This document shows positions 1-5,637 of a stretch of 24,745 nt of DNA, piece by piece (within the stretch, counting starts at the first letter, position 1; every line of letters starts with the position of its first letter). The position numbers and the translations under genes are program-made. The notes under the pieces were generated by a model. That model ran no database searches. It was given only the letters and a program-made list of their open reading frames with translations, and was not told the DNA's origin. This DNA comes from Pseudomonadota bacterium (GTDB taxonomy: Bacteria > Pseudomonadota > Gammaproteobacteria > Burkholderiales > Ferrovaceae): contig JAJZPY010000017.1 in NCBI GenBank assembly GCA_021811005.1, positions 1 through 24,745 on the forward strand. Reading direction: 5' to 3'.

Positions 1-510
1 TCCGTAAATGGAACGGCGGTTGAACAGCTCCACCAGCAACATCATGAGCAGGGCACCCACCACCACCATCAGTTCCATCGGCAATACATTGGCGCCGAAG
101 ATATGGATCGGCGCCGTCGGAAGGGGCGACGGGAAGGGCATGTCATCCCGCCCCCAGATGTTCTCAGCCACGTTCCGGAAAATGATGCCCAAGGCGATGG
201 TGGACATGATCCAGCCAAACTCCGACTTGGTCTTGATGGCCGGGCGCACGCCCACGAATTCCACCACCATCCCCTGCAGGGCACCAAAAAGCAAAACCAG
301 GGGAATCATCAGCCAGTAGTTCATGTAAGGCCCGCCCAACACGTCACCACTGAAGGACAGACCGACCATGGCGCCCAGCATGAGCGCTTCCCCTTGGCCG
401 AAGTTCAATGTGCCTGATGTGGCAAAGGTGGATTGGTAGCCGAAAGCGATGACGGCATAAATCATGCCGAGTGCAATGCCGCTCATCAGCAGCTGCATCA
501 GGATATCCAT
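1..510 (-). CDS. livH: LivH-type branched-chain amino acid ABC transporter permease (3' end cut by window)
   Basis: Inner-membrane permease of a LIV-type (HAAT family) ABC importer; it would form the channel with a LivM partner and receive substrate from the binding protein encoded just upstream. The 170 residues read from the ATG at 510 run without a stop to base 1, so the C-terminal part lies outside the window. The start matches the family: a first membrane segment at about residues 3-24, then TLNFGQGEAL at about 34-43, equivalent to the conserved INFAQGE motif of LivH. Further hydrophobic segments lie at about 43-56, 64-80 and 95-108. The ribosome site is weak (GGGA about 7 bases before the ATG), so translation may depend on readthrough from the binding-protein gene. 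The family is certain; the transported substrate cannot be told. livM, livG and livF would be expected beyond base 1. Confidence 0.93.
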   Translation of the reverse strand, partial: MDILMQLLMSGIALGMIYAVIAFGYQSTFATSGTLNFGQGEALMLGAMVGLSFSGDVLGGPYMNYWLMIPLVLLFGALQGMVVEFVGVRPAIKTKSEFGWIMSTIALGIIFRNVAENIWGRDDMPFPSPLPTAPIHIFGANVLPMELMVVVGALLMMLLVELFNRRSIYG

Positions 511-561
511 GGAAAATCCCAGTCGAAAATTGGACGGTTGTTCAAGAGGCCTTCAAAGACA

Positions 562-585
562 GCGTCCCGCCTTGCGGCGGGACGC
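562..585 (-). terminator. Perfect intercistronic hairpin between binding protein and permease genes
   Basis: A perfect inverted repeat lies 8 bases beyond the stop of the binding-protein gene and 51 bases before livH: arms GCGTCCCGCC (562-571) and GGCGGGACGC (576-585) with a 4-base loop. No run of U follows on the minus strand, so it is unlikely to be a strong intrinsic terminator. In ABC importer operons such hairpins often stabilise the upstream mRNA or cause partial termination, giving more binding protein than permease. That role is inferred here; the hairpin itself is directly visible. Confidence 0.6.
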
Positions 586-593
586 CAAGTCAC

Positions 594-1802
594 TTACCGG
601 GTGTGAAACGGGTTCTTGCGGTCTTCCTCGTAGGCATAAACCACATGCCCATCCTTCACTTCCCCCATCACCGGAATGTTGGCCGTGATGGCTTCATGGT
701 TGTCATGAGAATACGGCTTGTTGTAGTTGGTCACAACACCTTCCACGGGCTGTTTCAGGTCTTCCAGTGCCGCCCGTACCGCAGGGCCGTCGGTGGTTCC
801 AGCCTGCTTGATGGCTGCGGCCAGCAGATACATGGAGTCATATCCCTGTGCTGCGGAAACCGGCGAAGGGATGCGTCCGTTGGCCGGATGGTAGGCTTTC
901 ACGTAAGCATCGATGAAAGCTTTCCGTTTCGGCGTATTGGGTTCCTGAATGAACGTTTGCGGCATGCGGGCTCCATTGCTGTTGGCACCGGCATTGTCGA
1001 TGAAGTTGGCCATGGAGAGCGTCCAACTGCCGATCATCGGTACTTTCCAGCCCAGTTTGGCCATGCCGTTGGCGATTTGCGCCAGTTCAGGCCCGATGCC
1101 ATAGGTCAAAATGGCCTGGGCGCCGGCTTCCTTGGCCCGCAGCAACTGGGCCGTCATGTCGGTGTCCTTGATGTTGAACTTTTCAACGGCAACCGCCTTG
1201 ACGCCTTTGGCCGCCAGAGCTTTCTCCAGGTCTTCGCGGCCCAGCTGGCCATAATTGGTGGAGTCCGCAAGAATCGCCACTTTGGTGAACTTGCGTTTGG
1301 TTATCGCCTCTTCCACGATCATGTGGGACTGGATGCCGTCATTGGCCGAAGTACGGAAAACGTAGTTGTCCTTGTATTCGGGGGGGAGAAACTGTTTGGT
1401 AATCAGGGAGCCGGTCGCCACGTTGTTGATGACCGGAATTTTGGCTTCCTCATAGAAACGTTGGGAAGCCAGCGCAACGCCGGTATTGATGTAGCCCACG
1501 TCGGCCACCACTTTTTCGCGACTGATGAGTTCCTGCGTCACCTGCACGCCGCGTTCGTTCTTGGCTTCGTCATCGCGCTCGATCAGCTGGATCTTGCGGC
1601 CCAGCACGCCGCCGGCCTTGTTGATTTCTTCGGTCGCCAGGCGCACGCCATCGCGCATCGACAGCCCCATCGGAGAAGAACCGCCTGTAAAGGGGCCTGA
1701 AACACCGATCTTGATCGGTTCTGCAGCCGTGGCACCCAGTGCCAGAGCAACCAGCGAAACGCCCAATACCGGGGCAGCCCATTTGGGAAGTGCAAAATGC
1801 AT
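594..1802 (-). CDS. Periplasmic substrate-binding protein of a LIV-type ABC transporter
   Basis: Type I periplasmic binding protein (Peripla_BP_6 / LivJ-LivK-like) that would capture an amino acid or related small molecule for the permease encoded next. The 402-residue product has a signal peptide (lysine near position 7, hydrophobic stretch about 9-24, ending in ATAAEP) and a mature part starting PIKIGVSGPFTG, the usual first strand of the family. Later blocks include AAEEINxAGG-like ATEEINKAGGVLGRK, and YGQLGRED in the middle hinge region. The ATG at 1802 is preferred: GGAG at 1809-1812 lies 6 bases upstream, whereas the in-frame ATG at 1808 touches the ribosome site. The stop TAA is at 594-596. 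Substrate is not predictable: this family also includes urea, amide and aromatic-acid binders. Confidence 0.92.
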   Translation of the reverse strand: MHFALPKWAAPVLGVSLVALALGATAAEPIKIGVSGPFTGGSSPMGLSMRDGVRLATEEINKAGGVLGRKIQLIERDDEAKNERGVQVTQELISREKVVADVGYINTGVALASQRFYEEAKIPVINNVATGSLITKQFLPPEYKDNYVFRTSANDGIQSHMIVEEAITKRKFTKVAILADSTNYGQLGREDLEKALAAKGVKAVAVEKFNIKDTDMTAQLLRAKEAGAQAILTYGIGPELAQIANGMAKLGWKVPMIGSWTLSMANFIDNAGANSNGARMPQTFIQEPNTPKRKAFIDAYVKAYHPANGRIPSPVSAAQGYDSMYLLAAAIKQAGTTDGPAVRAALEDLKQPVEGVVTNYNKPYSHDNHEAITANIPVMGEVKDGHVVYAYEEDRKNPFHTR

Positions 1803-1866
1803 GGTCATCTCCTCTCGTCTTTTAGGTTCGAGTATTCGGAACTGTGCCGAAGCCTGTGTGCCGCGG

Positions 1867-1872
1867 ATTCTA
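1867..1872 (-). promoter_or_regulatory. Possible -10 element for the ABC transporter genes
   Basis: Read on the minus strand this is TAGAAT, one base from the TATAAT consensus, about 60 bases before the binding-protein start. I see no convincing -35 at the right distance (a TTG lies 19 bases upstream), so this is only a candidate. Confidence 0.25.
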
Positions 1873-1876
1873 GCAT

Positions 1877-1891
1877 GCTGCAAAAAGCAGC
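1877..1891. repeat. Short inverted repeat GCTGC-N5-GCAGC
   Basis: Arms GCTGC (1877-1881) and GCAGC (1887-1891) flank AAAAA. It sits in the divergent region upstream of the ABC transporter genes and just upstream of their candidate -10 on the minus strand, a place where a regulator could bind. It could also be chance. Confidence 0.35.
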
Positions 1892-1903
1892 GTACAAGCA
1901 GCA

Positions 1904-1926
1904 CTTGAGGCCTAAAAGGCCTTAAG
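1904..1926. repeat. Imperfect inverted repeat in divergent control region
   Basis: Arms CTTGAGGCC (1904-1912) and GGCCTTAAG (1918-1926) surround TAAAA, with one mismatch in nine pairs. A second CTTAAG follows at 1932-1937, so the palindromic hexamer CTTAAG occurs twice 11 bases apart (1921-1926 and 1932-1937), about one helical turn. The spacing fits an operator on one face of the DNA. No regulator gene is present in the window to assign. Confidence 0.45.
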
Positions 1927-1938
1927 CTTCCCTTAAGA

Positions 1939-1970
1939 TTCCGGCTTCCGACATCCGACTCGAATCGGAA
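1939..1970. repeat. Three tandem 7-base repeats plus one inverted copy
   Basis: TTCCGGC (1939-1945), TTCCGAC (1946-1952) and ATCCGAC (1953-1959) follow each other without gaps, and an inverted copy AATCGGAA ends at 1970. They lie 50-85 bases upstream of the gamma-carbonic anhydrase start, within the divergent region. Exact 7-base periodicity is unlike ordinary helical-phase operators but resembles clustered half-sites. The repeats are directly visible; a regulatory role is inferred. Confidence 0.5.
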
Positions 1971-1981
1971 ACTGACAAAGT

Positions 1982-1998
1982 TTGGCACAATACGTGTT
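1982..1998 (+). promoter_or_regulatory. Candidate promoter of the gamma-carbonic anhydrase operon
   Basis: TGGCACAAT (1983-1991) can be read as an extended -10 (TGn followed by CACAAT, 4 of 6 matches). The same bases begin like a sigma-54 -24 element (TTGGCAC), but the -12 element would be GT where GC is expected. The sequence does not decide between them, so the promoter call is weak. Confidence 0.3.
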
Positions 1999-2022
1999 TT
2001 TAGCAAAGTCTTTAGGAGAATG

Positions 2023-2559
2023 ATGATTTACGAACTGGCCGGACAAGCTCCGGCGATAGACACCAGCTGTTATGTGGACCCCAGTGCCATGGTCGTTGGG
2101 CAAGTGCGGTTGGGCGCCCAAACCAGCATCTGGTGCAATGCCGTGCTGAGGGGAGACAATGACCTGATCGCCGTCGGCGAACGCTGCAACATCCAGGATG
2201 GCGCCGTGCTCCATTCCGACCCCGGCATCCCACTGGACATCGGAAACGATGTCAGCGTGGGGCATATGGCCATGCTGCACGGGTGCACGGTGGGCGACGG
2301 CAGCCTGATCGGCATTAAAGCCGTGATTCTCAACCGCGCCGTCATCGGAAAAAATTGCCTGATCGGGGCCAACACCCTCATTACGGAAAACAAGGTCATC
2401 CCGGACGGCTCACTGGTGGTGGGCAGCCCGGGGCGGATCCTGCGCACCCTCACTCCGGACGAAATCGCTTCCCTCAAACTCAACGCGGACAGCTACGTGG
2501 AACGAGCACGGCGCTTCCGGAGCGAATTGCGCCCCCTGCCCTGGCCCAATTCCGAATAG
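2023..2559 (+). CDS. Gamma-class carbonic anhydrase family protein
   Basis: Left-handed beta-helix protein of the gamma-carbonic anhydrase / YrdA family, likely a trimeric zinc enzyme interconverting CO2 and bicarbonate, although many members have untested activity. The hexapeptide-repeat pattern (for example GAVLHS, VSVGHM, AVIGKN, CLIGAN) runs through most of the 178 residues. The three zinc-binding histidines of the class are present: H64 in GAVLHSD, and H81 and H86 in VGHMAMLHGC. Two ATG codons stand side by side at 2020 and 2023; AGGAG at 2014-2018 lies 4 bases from the second and only 1 from the first, so the second is used here. It is the first gene of a tight plus-strand group with the hydrolase, hemJ and rlmL genes. 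Confidence 0.93.
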   Translation: MIYELAGQAPAIDTSCYVDPSAMVVGQVRLGAQTSIWCNAVLRGDNDLIAVGERCNIQDGAVLHSDPGIPLDIGNDVSVGHMAMLHGCTVGDGSLIGIKAVILNRAVIGKNCLIGANTLITENKVIPDGSLVVGSPGRILRTLTPDEIASLKLNADSYVERARRFRSELRPLPWPNSE

Positions 2560-2595
2560 AATGAAAGTTTTTCCAGGGTCCCCTTTCCTTCAACC

Positions 2596-3213
2596 ATGTA
2601 CCCCCAGCACAATGCTCTCCTGATCGACGGCCCCGCCGGCAAGCTGGAAACCGTGATTGCGCTCCCCAACGGAGAGGTTCGGGGGCTGGCGCTGGTTGCC
2701 CACCCTCACCCGCTGTATGGCGGAACAATGGACAACAAGGTGGTGCAAACCCTGGCCAACACATTCGTGCAACTGGGGCATGTCGCCGTGCGCATGAATT
2801 TCCGCGGCGTGGGAAACAGCGAAGGAACGCACGACGGCGGGCGCGGAGAAACCGAAGATTGGCTCGCGGTGCATGAGTACATGCGCGCCTACTACCCTGA
2901 AGCTCCGCTTTTTCTGGCCGGGTTTTCCTTTGGGGCCTTTGTGCAAAGCGAGGTGGCCCGTCAGTTGCCCTGCCGCAAGCTGGTGCTGGTGGGCCCGGCC
3001 GTCGGCACGTGCCCCATGGGGTTGGTCCCCGCCCGGGACACACTGGTCATCCATGGAGAACGGGACGAAACCATTCCGCTCTCCCAGGTGCTGGACTGGG
3101 CCAGACCCCAGGATCTGCCCATCGTCGTGGTCCCGGGCTCCGACCACTTTTTCCACCGCAGGCTGCACCTCATTCGCGAATGGGTCAGCATGGCCTGCGG
3201 ACCTCAGACCTGA
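2596..3213 (+). CDS. Alpha/beta-hydrolase fold protein, function unknown
   Basis: Small (205 residues) cytoplasmic alpha/beta hydrolase similar to the COG2945 group of predicted serine hydrolases. A full catalytic triad is visible: S111 in the nucleophile elbow GFSFGAF, D157 in GERDE and H184 in GSDHFFH. The N-terminal half carries the family block VAHPHPLYGGTMDNKVV (35-51) and NFRGVGNSEG (68-77), where HPHP contributes to the oxyanion region. There is no signal peptide. Its gene starts 36 bases after the carbonic anhydrase stop and has no clear ribosome site. Substrates are unknown for this group; esterase or thioesterase activity is an inference from fold only. Confidence 0.88.
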   Translation: MYPQHNALLIDGPAGKLETVIALPNGEVRGLALVAHPHPLYGGTMDNKVVQTLANTFVQLGHVAVRMNFRGVGNSEGTHDGGRGETEDWLAVHEYMRAYYPEAPLFLAGFSFGAFVQSEVARQLPCRKLVLVGPAVGTCPMGLVPARDTLVIHGERDETIPLSQVLDWARPQDLPIVVVPGSDHFFHRRLHLIREWVSMACGPQT

Positions 3214-3222
3214 AGGCGTTTC

Positions 3223-3645
3223 ATGATCCTCTACATCAAAGCATTTCATGTGATTTTCATGGTGACGTGGTTTGCCGGGCTGTTCTATTTGCCGCGCCTT
3301 TTTGTCTATCACGCCCTCTGTCCGGACACCGATGCCGTGGGAAGAGAACGTTTCAAGGTCATGGAACGCAAGCTCTACTGGGGCATCATGACCCCCGGCG
3401 GACTCCTGACCGTCGCATCGGGGCTCTTCATGGCTTTTGGCCTGGGAGATCGCGGCGGCTGGCTGGACGCAAAAATGGCCATCGTTCTGCTGCTCGTCGG
3501 CTACCATGTCTGGTGCGGACGTCTCCTGCTGGAATTCAAACACGACCGGAACCGGCACAGCCATGTCTGGTATCGCTGGTTCAATGAAGCCCCGGTGCTG
3601 GCCCTGATCCCCATTGTCATTCTGGCTGTCGCAAAGCCCTTCTGA
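3223..3645 (+). CDS. hemJ: Protoporphyrinogen oxidase HemJ (UPF0093 family membrane protein)
   Basis: Four-helix inner-membrane protein of the HemJ family, which oxidises protoporphyrinogen IX to protoporphyrin IX in haem synthesis in many Gram-negative bacteria lacking HemG and HemY. The 140 residues match the family length. H9 (KAFHVIFMVTWFAG) and K84 (WLDAKMAI) correspond to the conserved histidine and lysine needed in characterised members. The N-terminal FHVIFMVTWFAGLFYLPRLFVYH block is diagnostic. Start ATG at 3223 has GAAGG at 3212-3216, overlapping the upstream stop, at 6 bases spacing, so the hydrolase and hemJ are probably translated together. No haem-pathway neighbours are in the window. 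Confidence 0.93.
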   Translation: MILYIKAFHVIFMVTWFAGLFYLPRLFVYHALCPDTDAVGRERFKVMERKLYWGIMTPGGLLTVASGLFMAFGLGDRGGWLDAKMAIVLLLVGYHVWCGRLLLEFKHDRNRHSHVWYRWFNEAPVLALIPIVILAVAKPF

Positions 3646-3648
3646 ACT

Positions 3649-4788
3649 ATGACCGAATATTTTTTTGCTTCCTGTCCCCGGGGCCTGGAAACCGTTCTGG
3701 GCCACGAACTGGCCGGACTGGGAGCCGACAGAGTGCAGCCGGCCGATGCCGGTGTCGCCTTTCAGGGGGACTTTGCGCTGGCCATGCGAGTCAATCTGGA
3801 AAGCCGTGTGGCCAGCCGGGTGCTGTGGCAGATTGGCACCGGAACTTACCGTACCGAACAGGACCTCTACGACGCAGCCCACAAGCTGCCCTGGTCGCGC
3901 TGGATGCACGTGGAACAGACGCTGCGCGTGGAAACCCGGGCCAACCGCTGCCCCCTGAAAAGCCTGGATTTCGTCACCCTGCGGATAAAAGACGCCCTGT
4001 GCGATCATTTCCGGGAAAAAACCGGACAGCGCCCGTCCGTGGACACACGGGATCCTGCCATCCGGGTTCATGCCTTCCTTACGGAAAACACTTATTTCCT
4101 TTACCTGGATACCTCGGGCGAAGCGCTGTTCAAGCGCGGCGCCCGGATCGAATCCGGACAGGCCCCGCTCAAAAAGAACCTGGCCGCAGGCATTCTGAAA
4201 CTGGCAGGGTGGCAGCCTGGCCTGCCTTTGCTGGACCCTTTTTGCGGGGCCGGGACTTTTTTGCAGGAAGCGGCCGAGCAAAGCCTGGGGCGCGCCCCCG
4301 GCCTGGGGCGAACGTTCGGTTTTGAGTCTCTTTCCGGATGGGACCTGTCTTCATGGCCCGGAATTTGTGCCCAAGCCGCAGCCCGCGCACAACCTCCGGC
4401 CCCGCTTCCCATCTGGGGCTACGACCTGAAAGGCGATGCCCTGGATGCCGCCCGGGCCAACCTCGATGCGGCCGGACTGGCGGACAGCGTGCAGCTCAAG
4501 CAGGTCAATGTCCTGGAATCCACGCCACCCGCCCCTTCCGGCCTGATCGTCACCAACCCCCCCTATGGCGTGCGCATGGGGGAACAAGCCGCGCTGGCCG
4601 AACTCTACCCCCGTCTGGGCGATACCCTGAAACAACGCTATGCCGGATGGACAGCTTATTTTTTCACCGCCGACATGCAGCTCCCAAAGCTCATCCGGCT
4701 CAAGACGTCCCGTCGAACGCCCCTCTACAACGGGGCTCTGGAATGCCGGCTGTTTGAAATCAAGGTCATTTCGGGGTCAAATCGCTGA
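3649..4788 (+). CDS. rlmL: 23S rRNA guanine-N2 methyltransferase, RlmL-type (THUMP + MTase)
   Basis: S-adenosylmethionine-dependent methyltransferase expected to make m2G in 23S rRNA (position 2445 in E. coli). A THUMP RNA-binding region spans about residues 45-155, followed by a Rossmann-type methyltransferase domain with DPFCGAGTF (196-204) for cofactor binding and the catalytic NPPYG motif (303-307). At 379 residues it corresponds to the stand-alone form (as in Bacillus YpsC); E. coli RlmKL is about twice as long because a second methyltransferase (RlmK, m7G2069) is fused. So the K half is absent here. The gene starts 3 bases after hemJ. Exact target base is inferred from family membership. 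Confidence 0.88.
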   Translation: MTEYFFASCPRGLETVLGHELAGLGADRVQPADAGVAFQGDFALAMRVNLESRVASRVLWQIGTGTYRTEQDLYDAAHKLPWSRWMHVEQTLRVETRANRCPLKSLDFVTLRIKDALCDHFREKTGQRPSVDTRDPAIRVHAFLTENTYFLYLDTSGEALFKRGARIESGQAPLKKNLAAGILKLAGWQPGLPLLDPFCGAGTFLQEAAEQSLGRAPGLGRTFGFESLSGWDLSSWPGICAQAAARAQPPAPLPIWGYDLKGDALDAARANLDAAGLADSVQLKQVNVLESTPPAPSGLIVTNPPYGVRMGEQAALAELYPRLGDTLKQRYAGWTAYFFTADMQLPKLIRLKTSRRTPLYNGALECRLFEIKVISGSNR

Positions 4789-4814
4789 CCGGACATGCCG
4801 TGCCGGTTTGGTTG

Positions 4815-4832
4815 CTGTAACATTCCCGTCAT
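4815..4832 (+). promoter_or_regulatory. Candidate Pho box upstream of phoB
   Basis: Two 7-base half-sites, CTGTAAC (4815-4821) and CCGTCAT (4826-4832), are separated by 4 bases, the architecture of the PhoB-binding site (CTGTCAT repeats every 11 bases). By my count 13 of 18 positions fit the E. coli consensus. The box ends 10 bases before a near-perfect -10, which is where PhoB-activated promoters place it, standing in for the -35. This predicts positive autoregulation of phoBR under phosphate limitation. Confidence 0.65.
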
Positions 4833-4842
4833 ACCTTGTGGG

Positions 4843-4848
4843 TATAAG
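4843..4848 (+). promoter_or_regulatory. -10 element of the phoB promoter
   Basis: TATAAG differs from TATAAT at one base and is 10 bases after the Pho box; no good -35 is present, as expected for an activator-dependent promoter. Transcription would start near 4854-4856, leaving about 46 bases of leader before the TTG start at 4902. Confidence 0.6.
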
Positions 4849-4901
4849 ACGCAACCATGGAAGCGACTTATCAAATCCCCACTACCCACCCGGAGGTCCA
4901 T

Positions 4902-5591
4902 TTGGGAGCCAGCATACTGGTCGTCGAAGACGAGGCGGCCATTCAGGAAATGATCGCCCTGAATCTGAACCAGGCAGGGCACGAGCCGCTGCTGGCAGCC
5001 AATGCGCAAGAAGCCCTGGACCAGGTGCGCGAGTCATTGCCTGACCTCATGCTGGTGGACTGGATGTTGCCCGGCCTGAGTGGCGTTGATCTCGTCAGAC
5101 GCCTGCGGGCCAGTGAACGGACCCAAAATATTCCCATCATCATGCTGACCGCTCGCGCCGAGGAAGCGGACAAGCTGATGGGGCTGGAATCCGGCGCGGA
5201 TGACTACATCACCAAGCCCTTTTCCATCCGCGAGCTCAATGCGCGCATCAAGGCCGTTCTGCGGCGCCGCGCCCCCCAGATGACGGAAGATCCGGTCCGG
5301 TTCAAGGATCTGCTGCTGGATCCAGGCACCCACCGGGTCAGCATCCAGGGCGAGGAAATCAGCCTGGGGCCGACCGAGTTCAAGCTGCTGCACTTTTTCA
5401 TGACGCATCCCGAGCGGGTTTATTCCCGCACCCAGATACTGGACCATGTCTGGGGCGACCATGTCTTCATCGAAGAACGGACCGTGGATGTGCACATCCG
5501 CCGCTTGCGGGCTGCCCTTGAGCCCAGCGGCTCCGACGAAATCCTGCAAACCGTTCGCGGCTCGGGTTATCGTCTCACCGCACTCCCCTGA
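4902..5591 (+). CDS. phoB: Phosphate regulon response regulator PhoB (TTG start)
   Basis: OmpR-type response regulator that, when phosphorylated by PhoR, binds Pho boxes and activates phosphate-starvation genes. The receiver domain (about 4-120) has the acidic pocket E9-D10-E11, phospho-acceptor D53 in MLVDWMLP, and K105 in YITKPF; the C-terminal winged-helix domain (about 130-226) ends VRGSGYRLTALP. I chose TTG at 4902: GGAGG (4892-4896) lies 5 bases upstream, the protein is then 229 residues like E. coli PhoB with identical numbering of the pocket residues, and the predicted transcript starts just before the alternative in-frame ATG at 4857, which has no ribosome site. If that ATG were used there would be 15 extra, non-conserved residues. 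phoR follows after 46 bases. Confidence 0.94.
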   Translation: MGASILVVEDEAAIQEMIALNLNQAGHEPLLAANAQEALDQVRESLPDLMLVDWMLPGLSGVDLVRRLRASERTQNIPIIMLTARAEEADKLMGLESGADDYITKPFSIRELNARIKAVLRRRAPQMTEDPVRFKDLLLDPGTHRVSIQGEEISLGPTEFKLLHFFMTHPERVYSRTQILDHVWGDHVFIEERTVDVHIRRLRAALEPSGSDEILQTVRGSGYRLTALP

Positions 5592-5610
5592 ATCCTCCAG
5601 GCTCTGGTAC

Positions 5611-5635
5611 TCTCAGGGGTAGAAATCTCCTGAGA
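5611..5635 (+). promoter_or_regulatory. Hairpin immediately before the phoR start codon
   Basis: Arms TCTCAGG (5611-5617) and CCTGAGA (5629-5635) form a perfect 7-bp stem with an 11-base loop; the right arm ends 2 bases before the phoR ATG at 5638. No ordinary Shine-Dalgarno is present before phoR. The hairpin could limit entry of ribosomes and keep PhoR below PhoB, or link phoR translation to phoB. The structure is visible; the effect is inferred. Confidence 0.4.
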
Positions 5636-5637
5636 CC

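Noticed and set aside
471..1700. 409-codon open frame on the plus strand
   Set aside because: Antisense to the ABC binding protein, which has a clear signal peptide and family blocks on the other strand.
1803..2006. N-terminal extension of the ABC binding protein
   Set aside because: The frame stays open upstream, but the extension covers the control region and would precede the signal peptide.
2590..4281. 563-codon open frame on the minus strand
   Set aside because: It runs antisense to three well-supported genes (hydrolase, hemJ, rlmL), has no family-like motifs and is the expected shadow of GC-rich codon use.
4788..4810. ACCGG/CCGGT hairpin after rlmL as a terminator
   Set aside because: Only a 5-bp stem with 10-base loop and a broken T run (TTTGGTT); too weak to call.
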